Origin: a virus
DNA: 64,000 bases
Direction: 5' to 3' (one strand)
IMG/VR virus record: IMGVR_UViG_3300028569_000019
Coordinates: 1-64,000 of that record
The notes beneath the pieces were generated by a model. It searched no databases and was not told where the DNA came from. It worked only from the letters and a program-made list of their open reading frames with translations. This document shows positions 12,823 through 17,825 of this stretch, in pieces (positions within the stretch are counted from its first letter, which is position 1; every line of letters begins with the position of its first letter). A program made the position numbers and the translations under genes.

Positions 12823-13794
12823 ATGTCATCAACAAGTGGATCAAGTGGTAGTAGCGGAATAGGCACTTCCTCATTAAAAACAATAGTTGTTAAATCAACG
12901 TCTGTGGTAACTAAATTTATATCTAATATATTGTTACCAAAAGTGGTACAAAGTACGATAGTGGGTAGTAGTGGTATAGGTGGCAGTAGCGGGACGGGTG
13001 GTAGTAGTGGATCTTCTGATGGTATGCGTACTAACTGGACATCGAATATCAAATCCACAGTGATAAAAATGATGGCAGCTAGCAAAGACCGCAGTTTATT
13101 CAGTGCGTTTATCCAATCTACTTTTTCTTGGGTTCGAAATTCTGCTTCTTGGGTAATATCTTATAAATGGACAGGTACTGCAGCTGGTATAAATGGACTC
13201 GGTGGTGTTGGAGGTGGAACTCTTATTACTAGCAAGCATGTCTTATTGTCTGCACACGTTCCTTATTTGACAAATTCAGAAATCTTTTTTGTTAACGATA
13301 ATAATGTGACTTTCAAGTACAACATTATCAAGATCGACAAGATTGATGGAAGTGATATTGCAATTGGAACGCTTGATCGATCAATTGATAGTAGTTTGAA
13401 GATATATTCGGTATTACCAGACAACTGGCAACAATACATCAAAACTGAAATTAATAGTGTGATGGGGGTACAATTCATAACTTTACGGTTACCTGTTTTG
13501 TTCCTCAATCAAGACAAAAAAGTTTCAATTGGAGATATGACCCGATTAATTGATGCAGTTGCTGATGTAGAAGCTTCAGTATTTGGCACATCACAGTCGT
13601 ATTATGAGACACAAAGAGGTGGTGATTCTGGAAATCCAATATTTGTGCAGGTAGGTAGTGAATTGGCACTATTGGGTACGTGGTATAAAGTTGGAGCTTT
13701 TGCTTGGCTAATCAGTAGGAAAACTCAAGTCGAGTCTATTATTGGTCAAAAACTGAACGTAATTAATATGACTGGATTTGAGAAGGTATCCTGA
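12823..13794 (+). CDS. Trypsin-like serine protease with Gly-Ser linkers
   Basis: 323 residues. The first 65 are low complexity (MSSTSGSSGSSGIGTSS, later GGSSGTGGSSGSSDG), like linkers in phage fibres. The rest is a chymotrypsin-fold protease with all three catalytic motifs: GGGTLITSKHVLLSAH (His about 144), GSDIAIGTL (Asp about 178) and RGGDSGNPIF (Ser about 268). No signal peptide, so it is not exported by the usual route. The Gly-Ser N-terminus and late-type promoter suggest a virion or tail-associated protease. A cytoplasmic processing enzyme is the alternative. It has a good Shine-Dalgarno. Confidence 0.85.
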   Translation: MSSTSGSSGSSGIGTSSLKTIVVKSTSVVTKFISNILLPKVVQSTIVGSSGIGGSSGTGGSSGSSDGMRTNWTSNIKSTVIKMMAASKDRSLFSAFIQSTFSWVRNSASWVISYKWTGTAAGINGLGGVGGGTLITSKHVLLSAHVPYLTNSEIFFVNDNNVTFKYNIIKIDKIDGSDIAIGTLDRSIDSSLKIYSVLPDNWQQYIKTEINSVMGVQFITLRLPVLFLNQDKKVSIGDMTRLIDAVADVEASVFGTSQSYYETQRGGDSGNPIFVQVGSELALLGTWYKVGAFAWLISRKTQVESIIGQKLNVINMTGFEKVS

Positions 13795-13834
13795 ACGTTA
13801 ACGAAATTTATTTAAAACTTATTAAATAATTTTA

Positions 13835-13863
13835 TTGATTTTCAATTTCAAACACTATATATT
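13835..13863 (+). promoter_or_regulatory. Host-type sigma70 promoter
   Basis: TTGATT at 13835-13840, 17-nt spacer, TATATT at 13858-13863; predicted start about 13870, next to the small ORF at 13873. Confidence 0.55.
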
Positions 13864-13872
13864 AGTACGAAT

Positions 13873-13926
13873 ATGAATTTAATTTCACAACCTAGTCAAG
13901 CCAGTCAACTCCCATCAGGAAGTTGA
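13873..13926 (+). CDS. Putative 17-residue leader peptide
   Basis: Codes MNLISQPSQASQLPSGS. It starts at the predicted transcription start and its stop codon is the end of an inner hairpin. It spans the first arm of an attenuator-like leader, as does the ORF at 3891-3968. Ser and Gln make up half of it. May be chance. Confidence 0.35.
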   Translation: MNLISQPSQASQLPSGS

Positions 13927-13988
13927 GTACGAGGTTGTTTGCTAAAAAGATCCAACCCGTCACTCTTAAAAAGAATGATGGGTTTTTG
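13887..13988 (+). promoter_or_regulatory. Attenuator-like leader with 1:2, 2:3 and 3:4 pairings
   Basis: Arm 1 ACAACCT (13887-13893) pairs with arm 2 AGGTTGT (13932-13938). Between them TCAACT/AGTTGA forms an inner hairpin. Arm 2 (GGTTG) can instead pair with CAACC at 13953-13957, which is part of the terminator stem ACCCGTCA/TGATGGGT (13955-13962, 13976-13983). This is the classical layout of a transcription attenuator. Confidence 0.55.
13955..13988 (+). terminator. Rho-independent terminator
   Basis: ACCCGTCA/TGATGGGT 8-bp stem followed by TTTTT. Confidence 0.8.
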
Positions 13989-13998
13989 ATTTTAATGG

Positions 13999-14026
13999 TT
14001 GACAATTTGACGAAGTATGGTAAATT
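13999..14026 (+). promoter_or_regulatory. Host-type sigma70 promoter for small RNA copy 2
   Basis: TTGACA at 13999-14004, 16-nt spacer, TAAATT at 14021-14026; predicted start about 14033. Confidence 0.6.
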
Positions 14027-14032
14027 AGAAAT

Positions 14033-14137
14033 ATAACGAACGGGGTTGAAACTCTATCTGATGTCCCCAACATAAGTTAAAACATTTGATCGGTCACTGG
14101 GTGTTATGCTGAAATACAGAACCCATCTGGCGATAAT
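14033..14137 (+). ncRNA. Conserved structured small RNA, copy 2
   Basis: Hairpin 1 is GGGG/CCCC (14042-14045, 14065-14068) around a loop with TGAAACTCTATCTG. Hairpin 2 is TGGGT/ACCCA (14098-14102, 14121-14125) around GTTATGCTGAAATACAGA. It ends GGCGATAAT, as copy 1 at 4170-4293 does. It sits between an attenuator-like leader plus TTGACA promoter and a tRNA, like copy 1. The loops are conserved while the first stem has compensatory changes. Confidence 0.6.
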
Positions 14138-14166
14138 TAAAATAAAGTATATAACAATTTTTAAAT

Positions 14167-14240
14167 GGGGGTTTAGTTTAAAAGCAAAACAGTAGTTTTA
14201 CACACTTCAAACGGTGGAGCATTACCATCAACCCCTACCA
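14167..14240 (+). tRNA. tRNA-Val (anticodon TAC), altered D/T loops
   Basis: Acceptor GGGGGTT/AACCCCT with G1-U72, discriminator A, CCA. D-stem GTTT/AAAC with loop AAAAGCA (A18 G19). Anticodon stem GTAGT/ACTTC (one T-T mismatch), loop TTTACAC. T-stem GGTGG/CCATC, loop AGCATTA (A54, G55 C56, T58). Confidence 0.75.
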
Positions 14241-14279
14241 TTTTTAAAATAAATTAATATTTTAATTGAACTCTTACCT

Positions 14280-14287
14280 ATTTATTA
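14280..14287 (+). promoter_or_regulatory. Putative late promoter box
   Basis: TATTTATT 21 nt before the ATG at 14309; no clear Shine-Dalgarno follows. Confidence 0.4.
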
Positions 14288-14308
14288 CCATAGACATAAT
14301 AATGTAAT

Positions 14309-15004
14309 ATGAAAAGTAAAATTTGGAATATTTCAACGGAGGAATTTAAAAAAATTATAAAAAACAATTGTTGTATGGCAGATGTTTGTAGAACTTTGAA
14401 TATGAGAAAAGAGGGTGGTAATTATAGAACTATTAAACGTAGAATTGAATTTGAAAAAATTGATACTTCACATTTTCTTTCCAAAAAAGAAATTTTTTCA
14501 ATTAAAAATGTAAATACAGTTTCAAAAGATGAACTTTTACTTAGATTAAAAGAAAATACTGACATAGAAACTGTGTGGCTTAAAAATAAATTAATAAAAT
14601 TCAATTTATTTGACAATAAATGTGCAGAATGTTCTATAAAAGATTTTTGGAATAATAAACCACTTAAATTACAATTAGATCACATTGATGGTGATCATTT
14701 TAATAATACATTATCTAATCTTAGATTATTATGTCCAAATTGTCATTCACAGACTCATACATTTTGTGGGAAATCTAAAAAAACTAAAAAATATAAATGT
14801 TCAGAATGTAACACTGAAACAAGTGGTTATACAAATATTTGTAGAACGTGTTCAATGAAAAAACTAAGAAAAGTTGAAAGACCAACAAAAGATGTTTTAC
14901 AACAAGAAATTAAAAATAATACATTTATATCACTTAGTAAAAAATACGGTGTATCAGATAATGCAATTAGAAAATGGTGTAAATATTATTCAATAGATTT
15001 TTAA
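14309..15004 (+). CDS. HNH homing endonuclease with C-terminal helix-turn-helix
   Basis: 231 residues. An HNH core lies at about residues 105-150: CAECSIKDFW, LQLDHIDGDHFNNTLSNLRL, CPNCHSQTHTF, with paired Cys for zinc. A second zinc knuckle (CSECNTE, CRTCS) follows. The C-terminus SLSKKYGVSDNAIRKWCKYY is a helix-turn-helix of the kind that gives site specificity. Paralogue of 15846-16526. It stops 1 nt before a complete tRNA-Pro, so its insertion site is at the 5' edge of that tRNA. Very AT-rich. Confidence 0.9.
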   Translation: MKSKIWNISTEEFKKIIKNNCCMADVCRTLNMRKEGGNYRTIKRRIEFEKIDTSHFLSKKEIFSIKNVNTVSKDELLLRLKENTDIETVWLKNKLIKFNLFDNKCAECSIKDFWNNKPLKLQLDHIDGDHFNNTLSNLRLLCPNCHSQTHTFCGKSKKTKKYKCSECNTETSGYTNICRTCSMKKLRKVERPTKDVLQQEIKNNTFISLSKKYGVSDNAIRKWCKYYSIDF

Positions 15005-15005
15005 T

Positions 15006-15083
15006 CCATCCGTCGCCTAACTTGGTATGGCACTTCATTTGGGGTGAAGAATAATAGGCGTTCAAATCGCCTCGGGTGGACCA
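15006..15083 (+). tRNA. tRNA-Pro (anticodon TGG), canonical
   Basis: Acceptor CCATCCG/CGGGTGG with C1-G72, discriminator A and CCA. D-stem GCC/GGC with GG. Anticodon stem CTTCA/TGAAG, loop TTTGGGG. T-stem AGGCG/CGCCT, loop TTCAAAT. Confidence 0.9.
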
Positions 15084-15090
15084 TTTTAAC

Positions 15091-15168
15091 GGCTATGTAG
15101 ACCAACTGGAAGGAGTCGTCTGTCTTAGAAACAGAATAGTATTGGTTCAAATCCAATCATAGCTACCA
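15091..15168 (+). tRNA. tRNA-Leu (anticodon TAG) copy 1, short variable loop
   Basis: Acceptor GGCTATG/CATAGCT (G1-U72), discriminator A, CCA. Anticodon stem TCTGT/ACAGA, loop CTTAGAA, so codon CUA. The variable loop is only ATAGT, five bases, whereas bacterial tRNA-Leu normally has a long arm. T-stem ATTGG/CCAAT, loop TTCAAAT. First of three tandem copies. Confidence 0.8.
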
Positions 15169-15177
15169 TTTTGTAAT

Positions 15178-15255
15178 GGCTACGTAGCCCAACTGGAAGG
15201 AGTCGTCTGTCTTAGAAACAGAATAGTATTGGTTCAAATCCAATCATAGCTACCA
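15178..15255 (+). tRNA. tRNA-Leu (anticodon TAG) copy 2, hybrid of its neighbours
   Basis: Same anticodon arm as copies 1 and 3. The 5' acceptor strand GGCTACG matches copy 3, but the 3' strand CATAGCT matches copy 1, which leaves one C-A mismatch. It looks like a recombinant between the flanking copies. Confidence 0.75.
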
Positions 15256-15264
15256 TTTTGTAAT

Positions 15265-15342
15265 GGCTACGTAGCCCAACTGGAAGGAGGCGTCTGTCTT
15301 AGAAACAGAATAGTACTGGTTCGAATCCAGTCGTAGCTACCA
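15265..15342 (+). tRNA. tRNA-Leu (anticodon TAG) copy 3
   Basis: Acceptor GGCTACG/CGTAGCT, compensatory to copy 1, discriminator A, CCA. Anticodon loop CTTAGAA; five-base variable loop; T-stem ACTGG/CCAGT, loop TTCGAAT. Confidence 0.8.
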
Positions 15343-15351
15343 ATTTTTTGT

Positions 15352-15444
15352 GGATGATAGGCAGATATAAGCTGGCTGCACTAGTCTTGAAAACTAGGTC
15401 CGTCTAAAAAACGGAGGTCCGGGCAGTACGGACATCATCCGCCA
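15352..15444 (+). tRNA. tRNA-Ser (anticodon TGA), altered D/T loops
   Basis: Acceptor GGATGAT/ATCATCC, discriminator G (Ser), CCA. D-stem GCAG/CTGC; loop ATATAAGCTGG with A18 G19. Anticodon stem CTAGT/ACTAG, loop CTTGAAA. Long variable arm CCGT/ACGG. T-stem GTCCG/CGGAC, loop GGCAGTA (G55 C56). Confidence 0.85.
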
Positions 15445-15461
15445 TTTTAATACAACTCCAC

Positions 15462-15490
15462 TTGACAATGGAACCGAAGACTGATAATAT
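15462..15490 (+). promoter_or_regulatory. Host-type sigma70 promoter
   Basis: TTGACA at 15462-15467, 17-nt spacer, TAATAT at 15485-15490, upstream of tRNA-Ser(GCT). Around it AACTCC pairs with GGAGTT (15508) and TTGACA with TGTCAA (15514), a pseudoknot-like order whose meaning is unclear. Confidence 0.5.
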
Positions 15491-15528
15491 CGTCTCTTGA
15501 AGAAATCGGAGTTTGTCAAAAGATTTAT

Positions 15529-15619
15529 GGAAAGGTGTCTGAGTGGTCTAAAGAGACAGTTTGCTAAACTGTTGTGGCCTAAAAAACCACCGAGGGTTCG
15601 AATCCCTCCCTTTCCGCCA
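15529..15619 (+). tRNA. tRNA-Ser (anticodon GCT), canonical
   Basis: Acceptor GGAAAGG/CCTTTCC, discriminator G, CCA. Anticodon stem ACAGT/ACTGT, loop TTGCTAA. Long variable arm GTGG/CCAC. T-loop TTCGAAT; GG in the D-loop. Confidence 0.95.
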
Positions 15620-15622
15620 TTT

Positions 15623-15696
15623 GCGGGTATAGCTTAGTGGTAAAGCGCCAGTCTTCCAAACTGGCAAGGTGAGTTCGATTCTCACTACCCGCTCCA
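15623..15696 (+). tRNA. tRNA-Gly (anticodon TCC), canonical
   Basis: Acceptor GCGGGTA/TACCCGC, discriminator T, CCA. D-stem GCTT/AAGC with GG. Anticodon stem CCAGT/ACTGG, loop CTTCCAA. T-stem GTGAG/CTCAC, loop TTCGATT. Its 3' acceptor strand is the same as that of the orphan tRNA fragment at 17790. Confidence 0.95.
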
Positions 15697-15703
15697 ATTT
15701 AAC

Positions 15704-15778
15704 TGGGGATTGATTGTAATAGTAGCAAATCAGACTTTGAATCTGAGAGAATCGGAGCGTAACCGGTATCCCCTGCCA
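15704..15778 (+). tRNA. tRNA-Gln (anticodon TTG), altered D/T loops
   Basis: Acceptor TGGGGAT/ATCCCCT with a terminal T-T mismatch (weak first pair is normal for Gln), discriminator G, CCA. Anticodon stem TCAGA/TCTGA, loop CTTTGAA. D-stem TTG/CAA, loop TAATAGTAG (A18 G19). T-stem ATCGG/CCGGT, loop AGCGTAA. Confidence 0.8.
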
Positions 15779-15832
15779 TTTTATTTAATTAAATATTCAA
15801 TGATAAAATCGAACTTTCATTCTGTTCTTACA

Positions 15833-15840
15833 TATTTATG
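15833..15840 (+). promoter_or_regulatory. Putative late promoter box
   Basis: TATTTATG ending 5 nt before the ATG at 15846. Confidence 0.5.
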
Positions 15841-15845
15841 TATGT

Positions 15846-16526
15846 ATGAGTAAAAAAAGAACAAGTATTATCTGGAAAATTTCAAACGAAGATTTTGCCA
15901 ACTTAGTGAAAAATAGCAAAACTATGACTGAGTTACTAAAGCACTTTGGTATGGAAAATAAAGGTGGAAATTTTAAAACGTGTAAAAAAAGAATTAATGA
16001 ATTACAAATTAATACTAGTCATTTTCTTTCTAGGACACAATCAAGTACTTGGAAGAGACAAGTTACAAAAGAAGATTTATTAAAAAAATTGACAACAAAT
16101 TCGTGTTATAATAGAACAGATTTAAAAAAACGTTTAATTAAATTTGATATAATAAAATATGAATGTGCAAATTGTAAAAATAATGGCATCTGGGGAAATA
16201 AAAAATTAACTCTTCAATTAGAACATAAAAATGGAATATCAGATGATAATAGATTTGAAAATTTAGAATTTTTATGTCCTAATTGTCATAGTCAAACGTC
16301 TACATTTGCAGGTCGTTCTCTAAATAAACACCGCATTAAACCATCGGAAATAAATCCTGATTGGAGACATCAACCAAGATATGAAAAAAGAAAAGTTGAT
16401 AGACCTTCAAAAGAAATTTTAGAAAAAGAAATTAAAGAAAATACTATGGTTAGTCTTGGGAAGAAATACGGTGTATCGGATAATTCCATAAGAAAATGGT
16501 GTAAAAATTATGGTATCAATTTATAA
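15846..16526 (+). CDS. HNH homing endonuclease, paralogue of 14309-15004
   Basis: 226 residues. The N-terminal third shares the WKIS-E-F...GGN-TCKKRI layout with 14309-15004. The HNH core is CANCKNNGIWGNKKLTLQLE, HKNGISDDNRFENLEFLCPN, CHSQTSTF (about 100-150). The C-terminus VSLGKKYGVSDNSIRKWCKN is the same helix-turn-helix with few changes. The two differ enough not to be a recent tandem copy. It follows the tRNA-Gln gene, with its own late-type box. Confidence 0.9.
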   Translation: MSKKRTSIIWKISNEDFANLVKNSKTMTELLKHFGMENKGGNFKTCKKRINELQINTSHFLSRTQSSTWKRQVTKEDLLKKLTTNSCYNRTDLKKRLIKFDIIKYECANCKNNGIWGNKKLTLQLEHKNGISDDNRFENLEFLCPNCHSQTSTFAGRSLNKHRIKPSEINPDWRHQPRYEKRKVDRPSKEILEKEIKENTMVSLGKKYGVSDNSIRKWCKNYGINL

Positions 16527-16626
16527 TGATGTGCGTGTTGGGTGGAAACGTCCAACAGCGTGAGGGACACGATACACCCCTGTATGTCTGACCCGGACGA
16601 ATCTGATCCAGATAGGATAGGGTAAA
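16527..16626 (+). other. Gene-free stretch with serial hairpins
   Basis: Between the HNH gene and the tRNA-Ala promoter there are GTTGG/CCAAC, CGTG-AGGGA-CACG, ATACA-CCCC-TGTAT and TCTG-ATC-CAGA hairpins in 100 bases. GC content is higher than in the flanking genes. No CCA, T-loop or ORF was found. Probably an unassigned structured RNA. Confidence 0.35.
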
Positions 16627-16634
16627 TTTTTAGT

Positions 16635-16663
16635 TTGACTTATACTATATATTGGTGTAAGAT
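16635..16663 (+). promoter_or_regulatory. Host-type sigma70 promoter for tRNA-Ala
   Basis: TTGACT at 16635-16640, 17-nt spacer, TAAGAT at 16658-16663. The predicted start is 1-2 nt before the tRNA at 16672. Confidence 0.6.
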
Positions 16664-16671
16664 TTTTAAAT

Positions 16672-16746
16672 GGGCTTGTGGTGCTAGTGGTAACACGACC
16701 GGTTTGCATCCGGTAATCTCCAGTTCGACCCTGGACAGGTCCACCA
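16672..16746 (+). tRNA. tRNA-Ala (anticodon TGC), canonical
   Basis: Acceptor GGGCTTG/CAGGTCC, discriminator A, CCA. Anticodon stem ACCGG/CCGGT, loop TTTGCAT. T-stem with loop TTCGACC; GG in the D-loop. Confidence 0.9.
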
Positions 16747-16795
16747 TTTTAAATTAATGTATGTTGATTAGTTTCAACTATATATTAATCATACC

Positions 16796-16871
16796 GCACT
16801 AGTAGCTCAATTGGTAGAGCGTATCGTTGCCAACGATAAGGTTGTCGGATCGTACCCGACCTAGTGCTCCA
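16796..16871 (+). tRNA. tRNA-Gly (anticodon GCC)
   Basis: Acceptor GCACTAG/CTAGTGC, discriminator T, CCA. D-stem GCTC/GAGC with AATTGGTA. Anticodon stem TATCG/CGATA, loop TTGCCAA. T-stem GTCGG/CCGAC, loop ATCGTAC: A54 with T58, but T55 C56 kept, matching the GG in the D-loop. Confidence 0.9.
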
Positions 16872-16917
16872 TCTTAATTTTGTGTGATCAAAAATCACTT
16901 TTTGCTCCGAAGACTAC

Positions 16918-16925
16918 TATTTATT
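16918..16925 (+). promoter_or_regulatory. Putative late promoter box
   Basis: TATTTATT ending 3 nt before the ATG at 16929; this spacing supports that start over an earlier in-frame ATG at 16884. Confidence 0.5.
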
Positions 16926-16928
16926 AGT

Positions 16929-17786
16929 ATGAGTAAGATACCAGTAAATTGTAAAATCTGTAATGTTGAGTTTGTAAAATATGAAAGTGAAATAAAAAGA
17001 ACTAACAATCATTTTTGTTCTAATAAATGTTCAATATTTTTTAATACTCAATTAAAAAAAATATATTTAGAAAAAAGAAAAACAGATTATTATAGCAGTC
17101 CAAAAAAATGTATAAATTGTGAAAATATAATTGATTTTGAAAATAAAATTAAAAATAAATATTGTTCTGTAAGATGTACTGCGATTTATACTCAAAAAAA
17201 TGGAGGACATTGTAAATGGTCTAACGACGATAAAAAAAGATTAGCTGAATTGGCAAAAAACAATTCTAAATTTTGTGGTTGGAATAGAAAAGAAAAAATT
17301 AAAAAAGAATGTGAGACTTGCAAAAAAGAATTTGAAGTGATACCATCTTTAAAAGATAGAAATTGTTGTTCACGACAATGTAAAAATGAATGGATAAAAA
17401 AAACAGATTATCTTAAAAATAAAGGACTCGGAGGATATCGTATAAATAGTGGAACTAGTAAAAGAGGTTGGTATAAAGGATATTTTTGTGGTAGTAGTTG
17501 GGAATTGGCGTGGGTAATATATAATTTAGAACACAATATACAATTTAAACGAAATACAGATAGTTTTGAATATACGTATAATGGAACAATCAAAAAATAT
17601 TATCCAGATTTTAAAATAGACGATGTTTATATTGAAATAAAAGGATATCATTCAAAACAATTTGACGCAAAACAATTACAATTTCCACACAAATTAAAAG
17701 TTTTTCACAAATCGGAATTAAAAGAAATTTTAAAGTATGTAAAAGATAAATATGGGAAAAATTTTACATACTTATATGGGAAGTGA
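16929..17786 (+). CDS. Homing-type endonuclease, zinc knuckles plus PD-(D/E)XK domain
   Basis: 285 residues from the chosen ATG. An earlier ATG at 16884 would add 15 residues, but it has no promoter box and overlaps the leader. Zinc-knuckle pairs (CKICNVEF, CSNKCS, CINCEN, CSVRCTAIYTQK, CETCKKEF, CSRQCK) fill residues 6-160. The C-terminal domain has CGSSWELAWVIYNLEHNI, YYPDFKIDD and VYIEIKGYH, a PD...E-x-K nuclease core. Modules are shared with 9535 (CTAIYTQK) and 6910 (SSWEL). The gene is followed 4 nt later by an orphan tRNA 3' end. Confidence 0.8.
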   Translation: MSKIPVNCKICNVEFVKYESEIKRTNNHFCSNKCSIFFNTQLKKIYLEKRKTDYYSSPKKCINCENIIDFENKIKNKYCSVRCTAIYTQKNGGHCKWSNDDKKRLAELAKNNSKFCGWNRKEKIKKECETCKKEFEVIPSLKDRNCCSRQCKNEWIKKTDYLKNKGLGGYRINSGTSKRGWYKGYFCGSSWELAWVIYNLEHNIQFKRNTDSFEYTYNGTIKKYYPDFKIDDVYIEIKGYHSKQFDAKQLQFPHKLKVFHKSELKEILKYVKDKYGKNFTYLYGK

Positions 17787-17789
17787 TGT

Positions 17790-17817
17790 GCCGGTTCGAT
17801 TCCGGCTACCCGCTCCA
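17790..17817 (+). tRNA. Orphan 3' half of a tRNA-Gly
   Basis: T-stem GCCGG/CCGGC with loop TTCGATT, then TACCCGC, T and CCA. The acceptor strand matches tRNA-Gly(TCC) at 15623, but the T-stem differs, so it is a different gene. No 5' half precedes the endonuclease gene. Confidence 0.75.
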
Positions 17818-17825
17818 ATTTTATT

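Noticed and set aside
15454-15519. Possible tRNA-Ile (GAT) with AACTCC/GGAGTT acceptor
   Set aside because: The CTGATAA loop is present, but the anticodon stem, T-arm and CCA are missing; the region is better explained by a TTGACA-17-TAATAT promoter.
16884-16928. Earlier ATG for the endonuclease at 16929
   Set aside because: It lies upstream of the late-type box and would make the N-terminus hydrophobic before the zinc knuckle; the ATG 3 nt after the box fits the genome pattern.
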